From positions 48,423,290 through 48,487,289 of the forward strand of contig NC_053039.3 of NCBI RefSeq assembly GCF_002575655.3: 64,000 nucleotides of DNA. The letters run 5' to 3'. This document shows, piece by piece, positions 32,230 to 43,371 of the stretch. Each line of letters starts with the position of its first letter. Position 1 is the first letter of the stretch. Position numbers and translations under genes: made by a program. The notes beneath the pieces are model-generated. The model ran no database searches. It was not told the DNA's origin and worked only from the letters and a program-made list of their open reading frames with translations. This DNA comes from Aegilops tauschii subsp. strangulata (lineage: Eukaryota > Streptophyta > Magnoliopsida > Poales > Poaceae).

Positions 32230-32685
32230 AGTACTACAAAGTGTAGGCGGGAATCCGATTCCAGATCATCGAAACTTGTGGCAGAAAGAAAAACAAGGAA
32301 TCGTGGGAATCAACGCGTGGGAATCAGCGCCTTCTGGTAACTGTGGAGCGTGGGAAAAAGAGTACCCGCCTGGTGTGGTGGTGGCATGGCCCACCTGCTG
32401 GGCCCGCGCGCAGCAGGCCGTGTCAGCCAGGGAGCGGCAGGGCCAGCTCCGGCCGCCTCGCCCGGTGGCGGTAGGGCCCACAGCGCCTCGACCGTTTCGT
32501 CCCAGCCACGCACCGTGGGAGAAAACGTTATACCCTCGCCGGCCGCCTCCTGCCATGGCGGCAAGTGCCACGTGTCTCTTGCCGCGCCTGCCGCCACCGC
32601 TGAGGGGGTCTTTTTGTCAAATTGATCCATATGTAGTCCTTTTTGTCAATTCATCTGGTTAGGTGGTCCTTTTGGACAAAAAATC
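32230..32685 (-). repeat. Right long terminal inverted repeat of the Mutator-like element
   Basis: Complement of the left terminus, ending GGTCCTTTTGGACAAAAAATC at 32685. Open frames on both strands here (for example 32276-32662) are GC-rich by-products. Confidence 0.7.
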
Positions 32686-32694
32686 TGAAAAACT

Positions 32695-33567
32695 GGCAAC
32701 TACCATACAACCTACAGGCAAAAAAGGCCTGTAAATCTTGGCAACTCAACCTTAGTTGGGGGGAAACTATGCAACGGGGTATCTTCAACCTCTCATACAT
32801 CGGCCTCGCCGTCATCTCTCTCGCACGCAGAAGATGCTGCATCCCCAGATCCCCAACCCTAACCGCATCACGAACTGAAAAAACGACGACCCGGAACGCC
32901 TTGCCGCATCACACACTTATGAGGGGAGATATCAACGACGAGCGCATCTAGCAAATCCTACCGCATATATGAGCAAGCAAATCGAGAAACCGGGGCGTGC
33001 TTACCGCGTCACGAACTGGGCAGTCGAGCGGCGGTTGCTGAAGGTCATGTCGCAGCTACAGTGAATCCACCACCGCGCGTCCCTCGCCTTCTCTTCCCTC
33101 CACAGCTCACCACGTCGTCGATGGCAGCCGCTGCGTCCGCAACCTGCAGCCGCAGATGCTGCCCTCCGGCGCCTCCCTCGCCTCCTCCTACCTCAAAAAC
33201 TGCCCCGCCGCGAATTCGCAACGGAGAATCACACTGAATCGTGCCGGCGAGAGGTGGATTGGTTGGGAGAAATCGGCGAGAGAGGAGGAGAGAAACGACA
33301 ACGAGAGATGGGGATTTCCGCCCTGGAGAGGGGAGAGTTCAGGCAGTTTTTGAAATGCGAGCCGTTTGGCGTGGGTTGGGGGAGGGGTGCGGCGGAGTGG
33401 GCTTAGTGGTGGGACCCATCGACCGGGACGACAGGGAGACACCTGGCGGCGGTTCGGACCAGGGAGCACCTGGACGTGAGCGCGAGCGCGCGATTTAGAT
33501 CCGACGGCTCGCCATGGTGTGTGCCGCGACGTCTAAACAGCAAAGCTTTGCTTTTAAGAATTCAGGT
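32695..33567. other. Flank between Mutator-like element and F-box gene
   Basis: No gene recognised. The first part continues the CTGGCAACT-rich old element; 33000-33500 is GC-rich with open frames on both strands of no recognisable content. It may hold the right end of the old element and upstream control DNA of the F-box gene. A TTATTTAATAATGG stretch near 33567 could act as a TATA element. Confidence 0.4.
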
Positions 33568-33749
33568 TTATTTAATAATGGTCGCTGGATTTTTCAAGAA
33601 AAGAAGGGGGAAAAACCCAGCGTAGTGGGCTGGCCAAGCAAAGGAGCGCTGGTGAAAAATCTTGGGACGGAGCCGTGGTTGGGCGTCCAGTATCTTGGCC
33701 ACTCTGGGCCCATCTTGACCTGACTCCGCCGGCGGTGAGAGAGGAGAGG

Positions 33750-35520
33750 ATGGAGCGGCGGCGCAAGCCTCTTCCGCGCCGGCCGCCGTACTGCGCTCCT
33801 TTTACGTCAGGTCGTCCACCAGCCAAGAAGAGGAAGAGATTGGGCTCCGAGGGAGAGATTGAACCTTGGGCCGGGGCGGCAGGAGTCGACCGGATCAGCG
33901 CCCTCCCCGACGAACTCCTCGGCGAGATCATCTCCCTCCTCCCCATCAAGGACGGCGCCCGCACCCAGATCCTCGCGTCCCGGTGGCGCCACCTCTGGCT
34001 CTCCGCCCCTCTCAACCTCGACTGCCGTGGCTTCGCCACCGCCACCGATCTCGCGGTCGTCAGATACCGCAGGGTCTACAACAACGTCCCCTCTGCTGTA
34101 GCGCGCATTCTTGACCGCCACCAAGGCCCCGGCCGCCGCCTCCGTGTCAAGGGGTACCGTCTCCCCGTCGCCGCCGCCACCGCCCTGAATTGGTGGATCG
34201 TGGCCCCCGCCCTCGCCGCCGCCGCCGCCGCCGCCCTGGATTGCTGGCTCGTGGCCCCTGCCCTCGACGGCCTCCAGGTGCTCGAGTGCTGGGTTTCTTC
34301 CAAGCATTCTAAACCGCTTGGGCCGCTGCCGGTGTCCGCCTACCGCTTCTCGCCCACCCTCCGCATCGCCACCTTTGGTGGCTGCCGCCTCCCCGACGAC
34401 GACATCGCCCAAGGGCTTCACTTCCCCAACCTCAAGCACTTGTCACTTGAATCCGTCTCCACCTCGGAGCACTCTCTGCACAGCCTCATCGCCGGTTGCC
34501 CCGCTCTGGAATGCTTGATGATTCACACAATCTTCGGCTTCCGTCGCCTTCGGATCAATTCCCTCACTCTTACGTTCATATGTGTGCAAGATCAACTTCA
34601 GAACTGCAAGGAATTCAGTCAGCTCCAGTTTGAGGAACTCGTCATCCAGAATGCGCCTTGTCTTGAAAAGTTGATCCCTCTCTACTTTGAGTGTGGTCTG
34701 CAGGTGTCGGTAATCTCCGCGCCTAGACTTCACACCTTGGGCTTCCTTACTGATTGGGGCGACCATTCTACCAAACTAGTGTTTGGCTCCACAGTTATTC
34801 AGGTGATTAACCTTCCAACTGCTGTATATACTTCTTGCCTTATATATGGGATGTCTAACTAGTTAACCCGTGTTTCTCATCTGCACTTGTATAAGGCCTG
34901 ATTTTGTCTCCCATGCTCCATTTAGGGATTGCGCGCCGATAGCCTGACAACGGCGGTGCGCACTGTCAAGATTTTAGCTGTCAATGTCCATACTCTTAGT
35001 TTGGATAATGTTCTTGACATGATAAGATTCTTTCCATGCCTGGAGGAGCTGCTTGTGAAGGTGGCTGTTTCTTCCTTGAAAATTCCTAGCGTCGTTCAGC
35101 TGAGCTTTCGATATACTCACTGTTCTAAAGCGGTGAAAATTTTTATGTCTTTCTTTTCAGTCATGGAGTTCGGGTGAGAACAATTTGTGGCATCGTAAAC
35201 ACCGGGATCTTCTCACATGTCTTGACATCCGTCTCAGGACAGTAGTGTTGGAAACGTATCTGGGCAGCTGGTCACAGGTTAACTTCGCCAAATTCTTTGT
35301 GCTGAACGCCAGAGTGCTGGAGTCAATGACGTTTCATGTTGAGGCCAGCTTGTACGACGAGGAGTTCTTGGCAGAACAGTGTACGAAGCTTCAGCTAGGG
35401 AACAAGGCTTCAAGAGATGCTCAGTTTCATTTTACAACTGGTACTTCTCTTGAAGGTGTTTGGGAGACCAAGCATCTCAGTGATCTTAACTTGGATGACC
35501 CCTTCCTGTGTAGCTGTTGA
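33750..35520 (+). CDS. F-box / LRR / FBD-domain protein (515 aa, 3 exons)
   Basis: Exons are 33750-34802, 34926-35060 and 35161-35520, all in phase 0, giving 515 codons without a stop. The start at 33750 (MERRRKPLPRR) precedes a basic KKRKR patch (residues 26-30), a likely nuclear signal. The F-box is residues 47-92 (DRISALPDELLGEIISLLPI, then SRWRHLWLSAPLNLD). It should bind the SKP1 subunit of an SCF ubiquitin ligase. LRR-like strands follow (LHFPNLKHLSLESVS, CPALECLMI, APCLEKLIPLYFE). Exon 3 carries the FBD-type end (NLWHRKHRDLLTCLDIRLRT, VLNARVLESMTFHVEA, LNLDDPF). An Ala run and a doubled W-VAPAL segment sit near residues 150-180. Large grass family; the ubiquitination target cannot be told. 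Confidence 0.87.
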
Positions 35521-35596
35521 AATGGGTTTGGTCAGTCAGGAATTATCTTTGCCTATCTCATTTTTGTTCTGTTCAGACTTGCTTAGTGCCCTTGAT

Positions 35597-37170
35597 TGTA
35601 GTATGTGTATATGTACAATCTTGTGTCATTTGTTTTGACGTACACTTGATGGTATATGCACAATCTCACTGAAAAGTTTTGGATTCTTCAACAATGTTGC
35701 TACAGTATAAGACGGCGGCTTGTCGAGATCCATCTTTTAATCTTCCATTGGAACATCTGTTCAATGACTCTGCATGCAGTGTCATTCTTCAGTGGTAATT
35801 GAAGGGTGGGTATTAATTCTGGAATGTCTTATGAATACCATTGAAGTGAAGGAAAAGGAAACAACTTAACTCTTGTGATTTAAATGATTTTTTTACTGTC
35901 TGGACCATACATCGCATCAGTGTATTGGTTACTTATATTTATCTAGCTTCTGGAGGATTTATGAGTTCGCCCTACTTGTTATAGCTTGGCCTCGTACAAT
36001 GGAAGTAAATGCGAATCGTTCTGTTTATCGATGCAACTGCATTTTGATTATTTATTAAACTACTACTGCATCTAAATTAACAAGTGCAATTGTATCGAGG
36101 TTTTGACAGGTGCGGTTGTGTTGAAATTTTGAATTGGAATATATCAGATGGTTTTTGTGTCTGGGTGTTCTGTGCACTGTCTTGTGGAGTTAAGAGACAT
36201 CACACACAAATAATCTTACTATTGTTTTGTGCTGTCCTATTATACTTTTTTTCCGAGAATGATTGTCTTTTGCTCTATGTGGCCTTTCTTTTGTCCTATT
36301 ATACTTGTGAGGAGAAATACTTTTTTTTGTCTTTTGCTTTATGTCGCCTTTGATCTTATTCAAGTAATCCTCTGAATCTTTTATTTGCTGTTGCCACTCG
36401 ATTCTTGTCTGTTTCTTTGCAAAACTGTTCTGTGAACAGTGACTCAGCAACGTAGAGTACCACATTAATTTGCAACGAGGTGAGTCACACATAGCCGTTA
36501 CCATATAAATTATCGGTCCTATATTATTCATGCTCCTGGATTCAGTCATATATGTATTTTCTTGGCCTTGATGATTCAATAATTTTTATGATGCTTTACT
36601 TCATGGCCGCCGCAAGTTTGCATCGCTGATTGCTAAGTTAGCTACCACACATTATATGATCTCAAGCATTTGTCTTATGTCGCCTCAAATTTTGTTTCAC
36701 ATTGTTCTCTGAGTCATTGTTTTGCACTTCTGCTATTGCCACCGAGTCCTCTGATTTAATGCCAATGCAGCTTCTCAGGTATCTGAGAACTGCCTGCTAC
36801 ATCTAAATAATATCCATACCTTGGTTGCTCCCTCTCAGAATTCGAAAAGTACCCAACTCTATACATTGACTGTTGTGAAGATCCTGAACACCATTATTTG
36901 CAAGCTACTTGATACAGGTTCGGTTCTTGATGAGATGGAACCTGAAACTGTATCTGTTGTAGTCTTGTAGATAAGGCTGACAGCAGCAAGACTTGTGTGA
37001 TTGATGTGTGTGTTTGTGATGTGTGCGTTGGAACTTAGCTGTGAGTGTAGAGACGGTATCCACCAGCCGGAATAATCTAATAATGTCACTTGTGTACTCA
37101 ATACAAGTACTCAATCATGCATATATATCGAGCATGCAATGCAGGAGTAATTTGATTCGACTAATGATGT
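35597..37170 (+). repeat. Tandem duplication, copy A
   Basis: It begins in the 3' flank of the F-box gene at GTAGTATGTGTATATG and runs to about 37170, where copy B begins directly. Shared blocks in order: TATATGCACAATCTCACTGA, TCATTCTTCAGTGGTAATTG, CCATACATC, TTTTGATTATTTATTAAACT, CTTGTCTGG/TT, ATACAGGTTCGGTT, GCAGCAAGACTTGTGTG and GTTGGAACYTAGCTG. It contains no gene; short frames are not conserved between copies. Confidence 0.85.
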
Positions 37171-38955
37171 TTGTAGTATGCCTATATGCACATTCCCGTG
37201 TCATTTTATTTGTCATACACTTTAGGGTATATGCACAATCTCACTGAAAAGTTTAGATCCCACCTGGATTCTTCAACGATGCAGCTTTGGTCTTCCATTG
37301 GAACATGAATTAAATGGTTTCGCCTGCAGTGTCATTCTTCAGTGGTAATTGAAGGGATCTTGTTTTCTCTGGAATGTCCATGAATACCACTGAAGAAAAG
37401 GGGGAGGAAACGACTTTACTCTGTAATAATCTGAAGTCAGTTTTGTATTGTCTGGTCCATACATCATATCAGTGAATTGGTTACTAAATTATGTTTATCT
37501 AGCTTCTGGATGATTTAAGAGTACACCATTTCTTGCTGTTGCTTGGCCTCATACAATGGAAATAAATACAGACGGTTCTTTTTATCGATGGAACTACATT
37601 TTGATTATTTATTAAACTACTTGCATCTAAATTAACAACTGCAATTGTATCGAAGTCCTAAATTTGATGTCTGAGATGCTCTTTGTACCTGAGTGTTCCA
37701 GGCACTAGCTTGTGCAGTTAGAGACATCACACACAGCAAGTAGTCTTAGGTTGCTGTTTATTTTACTTGTGAGGAGAAAGGCTATTGTTTTATTGTATTG
37801 AAGTCCTAAATATGCTGCTATTTGAATCTTTCCTTTGCTGTTGCCACTGGACTCTTGTCTGGTACTACATTCTGTGAGCAGTGACTCAGCACTGTACAGT
37901 ACTACATTGTTTTGCAACAATGTGAGCCTCATAGAGACGTTACGATTCATATTTTTGGCCCTTAGTATTATTCATGTTCTTGACTTCAGTCATTTGTATT
38001 CTCGTGGCTTGATGATTCGTATTTGTCATTCCTACTCAGCGCTTACTGGCTGTAATAGTGTGATGATGGTTTGCATCGCTGATTGCTAAGCCAGCTAGCA
38101 CGCATTATTGTTAAACTCAATTATTTCTCTTATGCCGCCTCAAGTTTATTCCACATTGTTTGTCTGAGTCAGTGTTTGCAGATCACAACTCTAAATATTG
38201 ACAGTTTTGAAGATTTTGGACACCAATATTTGTAGATCACCAGCTACTCGATACAGGTTCGGTTGTTGATGAAATTGAATCTGAAACTTGATCTATCCGT
38301 TGTACATATATAAGTTGCCAGCAGCAAGACTTGTGTGTGATTGACGTGTGTGTTTAACTGTTTATGATGGGAGAAGAGTTGAGCTGAAAGATGATGATGA
38401 GGCTAATGCAGAAACCATTTCAGCCTGTTCAATTCAGCCCTTTTTTTAGGTCTTTACCATGCAATGAAAAGAAGGGTATTTGAAATTTTGAAGTGACACT
38501 AACATTTGTATTAGCTTAAAGAAGTACTACAACCTATTTGCCAAATTATAGTGCATAGAATTATTTTTTCTATAGTCAAACTTTTGACCAAGTTTATGTA
38601 TACAAAAACAATAATTTACAATACTAAATATCATATAAAAATATATCTCATGATGAATCTAATGGTAATATGAATGTTGATAATTTATTTATAAACTTCG
38701 TCAAAATTTAAGGATGACCTTGAAAAGAACTTATATGCACTATAATCTGGACTTCTGGAAGGGGTAATTATGTTTTATTCAGCAGATTTCTCATCGGAGA
38801 TGCCGTTAATTAATTATCGTTGGTTGGTGAGTGCTCGGCGTTGGAACCTAGCTGCGGGTGTAAAGCCGGCATCTACGAGCCAGAATAATCACACAACGTC
38901 ACATGTGCAGGCTACGCACCAGCCAGGCATGCAATGCGCGAGGTAATTTCCAGCC
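37171..38955 (+). repeat. Tandem duplication, copy B
   Basis: Directly follows copy A and has the same block order, with an insertion of about 0.45 kb (about 38370-38820) that includes a small MITE. Its right end (about 38838-38955) lies just upstream of the P450 gene. The proximal flank of the P450 gene therefore has a counterpart at 37030-37160. Confidence 0.85.
38545..38746. mobile_element. AT-rich MITE with ATTATAGTGCATA ends
   Basis: The left end ATTATAGTGCATA and the right end TATGCACTATAAT are exact complements. The inside is AT-rich and non-coding. It lies in copy B of the duplication and is absent from copy A, so it arrived after the duplication or was lost from A. Confidence 0.65.
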
Positions 38956-39068
38956 TCCAGCTAGCTTAGTTTGTTCCCGTCTGCCTCCGCACAGTAACGG
39001 ATCAGCCGCTCGGAATCCTCACTCGTTTTACATATACTACCTCCGCTTCTCCAGGTACTAGCAAATCA

Positions 39069-40997
39069 ATGGCGATAGCAGTGGGAGTAGGTGTGGGTGA
39101 GTGGGCATGGTGGCTGGCCCTCACCCTCGGCGCCGTCCCGCTGCTCTGCCTCGCCGTCTGGCACTCCGCCGACGCGTGGTACCATGCCGCCTTCTTCCTC
39201 AGGCACGGTGGCCGGCGCCGCCTCCCGCCGGGCCACATGGGCCTGCCCTTCCTCGGCGAGACGCTCTCCTTCGTCTGGCACTTCAAGCTCGCGCGCCGCC
39301 CGGACGACTTCATCGCCGCCAAGAGGCGCGCGCACGGCTCCGGGGCCGGCATCTACCGGACGCACCTCTTCGGCTCCCCCGCCGTCATCGCGTGCTCTCC
39401 GGCGGCCAACAAGTTCGTGTTCCAGTCCGCCGATAACTTCGGCATACGGTGGCCGGTGCCGGAGCTCATCGGCCACAAGTCCATGGTCAACGTCGAGGGC
39501 GCCAGCCACGCCAGGCTTCGTGGGATCATCCTCACCGCCATCAACCGCCCCAGCTCGCTCCGGACCATCGCCGCCGTCGTGCAGCCGCGTGTTGTGGCGG
39601 CGCTGGCCGCGTGGGCAGACATGGGGACAATCGTTGCCTCCACCGAGATCAAGAAAGTAAGAGATCTCGGTGAGCATGCATGTGCTTTTCCTCTCTGTCA
39701 ATAGTGAATAGTGATGCTCCTTAAATTGCACAGGTGACGTTCGCGAACATATTCAAAATGTTCATAAGCATGGAGCCGTCGCCATTGACGGAGCAGATCG
39801 ACCAGTGGTTCGGCAGCCTGATGGCTGGCCTCAGGGCATTCCCCTTGGATTTTCCAGGGACAACATTTCACCACGCTCGCAAGGTAATCTGTTTTTTTTT
39901 CATACAATGCAGTAAATGGATCGGGTTACACTATCAAGAGAGAGTCAAGGTAATTTGTTTGCTCCTTGTTTTTACAGAAATCATTAAAATAACTGTAGAG
40001 GAATTTAACAACTTGTGCAGTGCCGTCGGAAGCTGAACGCGGTCTTCCGACATGAGCTGGAGGCAAGGAAGAAGGTGGACAAGAAGTGTGATGATCTCAT
40101 GAGCGGGCTGATGTGCACCGAGGACGAGCAGGGGAAGAGGCTGAGCGATGAGGAGGTAGTGGACAACATGGTCAACCTCGTCGTAGCTGGCTACGAATCC
40201 ACGGCCAGCGCCATCATGTGGGCTACCTACCACCTGGCCAAATCCCCCGCCGCCCTCGCCAAGCTCCGAGAGGAGAACGTGGCAGTGAGCGAAAGCAAAG
40301 GTGGTTCATTGATGATCACCCATGATGACCTCCCGAGGATGAAGTACACGGCGAAGGTGGTGGAGGAGACGATCCGAATGGCCAACGTCGCCCCCATGGT
40401 GCACCGCGTGGCGAACCGGGACGTGGAGTATGGTGGGTACACGATCCCGGCGGGGTGGCCGGTGCTCGTGTGGGTGAGGTCGCTGCACACCGATCCAGTC
40501 TACTACCAGGACCCCCTCACCTTCAACCCCGACAGATGGGATGTAAGTTGTTGCTTTTCTCTCATTGATCATGGATGCAACTTCATCACGTACTCATCAA
40601 TTGTCAACGAAGAACTTGATGAATGCAGAAACCAGTGAAGCCAGGGACGTACCAGGCATTTGGTGGCGGATATAGGATTTGCGCTGGCAACATGCTCGCG
40701 AAGTTGCAGATCACCATCATGCTCCATCACCTCTCCATTGGTTATGAGTGAGTGATGATATTACTTCAAATCCTATGTAATCACCACCATGAGATCAGTA
40801 GAATTCATTTGCTTATTTTTGTCTTGGCATTTGATTGATTTATTGTTTATTGCATAAACTGGCAGTTGATCCTAGTTTGCCATACAAATGATTGTTTCAG
40901 ATGGGAGCTATTGAATCCTGATGCGAAGATCAATTACCTTCCGCACCCAAGGCCACTGGACGGCGCAGCCATGACCTTCCGTAAGCTTAGAGCTTGA
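39069..40997 (+). CDS. Cytochrome P450, CYP85 clan, KAO/CYP729-like (491 aa, 5 exons)
   Basis: Exons: 39069-39656, 39734-39883, 40021-40542, 40629-40747 and 40901-40997; all frames join and no stop interrupts. An N-terminal membrane anchor (WWLALTLGAVPLLCLAVW) is followed by LPPGHMGLPFLGETLSF. Signature sites: I-helix AGYEST (residues 302-307), K-helix ExxR (EETIR, 362-365), FNPDRW (414-419) and heme loop FGGGYRICAG with Cys438. It should be an ER-bound heme mono-oxygenase fed by NADPH-P450 reductase. The stretch WPVPELIGHKSMVNVEGASH places it in the CYP85 clan, which oxidises terpenoids, gibberellin precursors and brassinosteroids. I favour a CYP729/ent-kaurenoate-oxidase-like relative; the substrate is inferred, not shown. 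It looks functional. Confidence 0.87.
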
Positions 40998-41484
40998 CGG
41001 AGATGCGTTCAATGTTTTTTTCTAGCTATGCTAGTGCATCAATGTTAATTCTATTAGTATTGTATGATCATATCAGAACTATAGCTAGTCTATCTTTTCC
41101 TGGAAATGACATTATCTTTGTAATAAAAAATGGGCATGTTGCTTTTAAATTTGGACTACAAGGGACAAGACCATTATAAGCTACTAGTTTTTTTTTTTGG
41201 GGGGTGATGAGAAGGCCATTTATGAAGCTCAGCTTGAGTACATTTGGTTGAATGGGTGCGCAATAGATGGGCCCGAGGGGCCAACGAGCCCGTGACCTTG
41301 GAGTCACTATATGTGTGCTCACAAGTCAAAGATAGGCAAGCTCCCGTGTGAAGTAACTCTAGATGGGACAGTTACAGATGTGTCCGATCAATACATTTAA
41401 AAAAATTAAAAAATAGGATTCTTATTGAATGAACTTTATATTATTGTTAGGAAAATTAGTTTCACAATTGGTAAAAAAATATAT

Positions 41485-41558
41485 CCCCTCCGATCCATAT
41501 TAATTGTCGTATACAAAGTTGTAATAAGTGTGCGACAATTAATATGGATCAGATGGAG
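41485..41558. mobile_element. Short Stowaway-like MITE
   Basis: About 74 bases with complementary ends: CCCTCCGATCCATATTAATT at the left and the matching AATTAATATGGATC..GGAG at the right, with one extra base in the right arm. Confidence 0.6.
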
Positions 41559-41665
41559 TTGAAAAAAATGTTCATGTACTTAAGTGTAAATATTTATATG
41601 TTCAAATAAAATAATCATCCCATAGTAAAAAAAATATTTTTAAGCACCGAGATAATATTCATGTA

Positions 41666-41768
41666 CTCCCTCCGTTCCGAATTACTTGTCGCAGGTATGG
41701 ATGTATCTAGATGTATTTTAGTTCTAGATACATCCATTTCTGCGACGAGTAATTTGAAACGGAGGGAG
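41666..41768. mobile_element. Stowaway MITE, complete
   Basis: About 103 bases, beginning CTCCCTCCGTTCCGAATTAC and ending CGGAGGGAG, near-perfect hairpin. TA target duplications at 41664-41665 and 41769-41770. Confidence 0.9.
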
Positions 41769-42119
41769 TACTTTAAAATATTCATACATTTCAATTAAGA
41801 AATCTTACAAAATCTTGCATAAGTGGCTGAATATATGTTCATAGAGGGTTTAAAACTAAAATGCAATAAAAGGAAAGGGAAAATGCAATAAAAGGAAATG
41901 AAAGTAAGAACAAAAACTAAAAGTAAAACTAAAATAGGAAAAGGTAAAGTGAAATAAAAATAAATAAACAAGAAAGAACAATAGGAAGAACGAAAAGAAA
42001 CAAAAAAACAGCTATTGTGGTGCATGCATGTATTTTAATTCTGTCGTACTGCATCCTCATACCATAACTGCCTCTAGTCTATCTTGTCATTAAAAGCTTG
42101 TTTGATTGCTATGCATTTA

Positions 42120-42745
42120 CTTCCTCCGTCCGGTGAAGAGTATACATCTACTTCCTCCTTTCCGGTTTATAGGGCTCAATTCAAAAATCTCATCAACCAA
42201 GATAGATGGTGAGTGGTGGAATACTTTTTGTAGTTTGCAAAAGCACCTAATTAATGCTCTTGTTTTCCTTAAAAAATTCTGTTTATCAATGCATTAATTG
42301 TAATGCATGCATGCATAAATTACATGCATTGGTCAATTTTTTCTTAATACTTGTATGCAATGATTTAATACACCTTGGAATCTAAACATGTGATGGGAAA
42401 CAATCAAATTGAGCCTTATAAAATGGAAAAAACTAAAATTTTGAGATAAGCCCTATAAACCGGAAAGGAGGGAGTAGAAATTTTAGGACAAATTATGGAG
42501 TTAAGTAAAAAATGCATTGGAAAGGTGGAAGCCGCCATCTCTCTCCTCTTTAATTACCCAACTCCAATGAGCTAAGTGCAAGTATAAATTAAAAAGACCA
42601 TGTGTAGATTGCTATTGGTCTTGATTACTGTGTGATGAGAGAAAAGTATTTTTTTCTACTTTAAAGTGCATTGGAAAGATAGAAGTATACTCTTTTGTGG
42701 ACAAATTTTAAAGTTAGATGTACACTCTTCACCAGACGGAGGGAG
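42120..42745. mobile_element. Outer Stowaway-like MITE, split by another MITE
   Basis: The ends are CTTCCTCCGTCCGGTGAAGA on the left and the complement TCTTCACCAGACGGAGGGAG on the right, flanked by TA on both sides. Its left arm is interrupted at 42150/42151 by the inner element, so the original length was about 300 bases. Confidence 0.8.
42151..42474. mobile_element. Inner Stowaway-like MITE nested in the outer one
   Basis: About 324 bases with ends CTTCCTCCTTTCCGGTTTAT and the matching ATAAACCGGAAAGGAGGGAG. TA flanks at 42149-42150 and 42475-42476. Inserted into the outer element soon after its left terminal repeat. Confidence 0.82.
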
Positions 42746-43371
42746 TATTTGTAATCAAACAGGAGTATGATGCTTTACAATTTGTAAGATTTGAACCCAG
42801 GTGAACTGGGTTGACATTTTTTCTCCTGAACTTAGCTAGTGAGCTCCTATTTGCCGCTTTATAGCATGCAATAAGCAAGCTCCAACCATAAGCTATTTTC
42901 CATGGACCGACACTACTACGGGCCATCAATAATAATTATTTTTTATTAAATGTGTTTTTATTTAGTAAATTATAAAATATTTTCTATTAAATAGTTCAAA
43001 TAATTGGGGAAACATAGCATAGAGTAACTAATTTTTTTTGACACACTTCAATAAAAATAATAAAGAAATATATGTTTAAAAATAAACTTCAACTCGTAGT
43101 AGAAAACATGTTATTATGCACAAGAAAAAATATTAATGTATTTCGAAAGAGCCCATGTATTTGAAAAAAAGATACATATGCACCTGATTATATGTTTATA
43201 CAAATTTATATGTTCCGTGTTTCCTCACAAATAAATACAAAGTAGAAAAGAAATAGAGTAAAAAATAAACAAAATAAAAATTAGATAAACAAAAAGTAAG
43301 TAAAATAAGGAAGGAAGATGGAAAAGAAGATGAAAAGAAACATACACAACACACACACACAGATGTCCTAA
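42746..43371. other. AT-rich intergenic DNA
   Basis: No gene and no clear element; includes a short AC dinucleotide run near 43347-43361 just before the Harbinger-type element. Confidence 0.6.

Larger units (their letters stand above)
29067..32685. mobile_element. Mutator-like element with long terminal inverted repeats and 9-bp target duplication
   Basis: The left end begins GATTTTTTTGTCCAAAAGG and the right end is its complement (one T fewer). Flanking direct repeats of nine bases, TGAAAAACT, are perfect (29058-29066 and 32686-32694); nine bases is the Mutator-typical duplication length. The inverted similarity continues inward for roughly 450-550 bases at each side, with indels. Inside are two convergent short genes (29826-30035 plus, 30689-30189 minus), each with a TATA box and E2F-like sites. 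No transposase is recognised, so the element is non-autonomous. Confidence 0.85.

Noticed and set aside
33361..33500. Right terminus of the old element matching the palindrome at 9771
   Set aside because: Only a short CCAGGGAGCACCTGG-type similarity near 33461; no extended inverted repeat or target duplication found.
33807..34439. 210-codon frame on the minus strand over the F-box exon
   Set aside because: Shadow of the GC-rich F-box exon; Gly/Glu-rich with no family.
39066..39731. 221-codon frame on the minus strand over P450 exon 1
   Set aside because: Shadow of the GC-rich first exon of the P450 gene.
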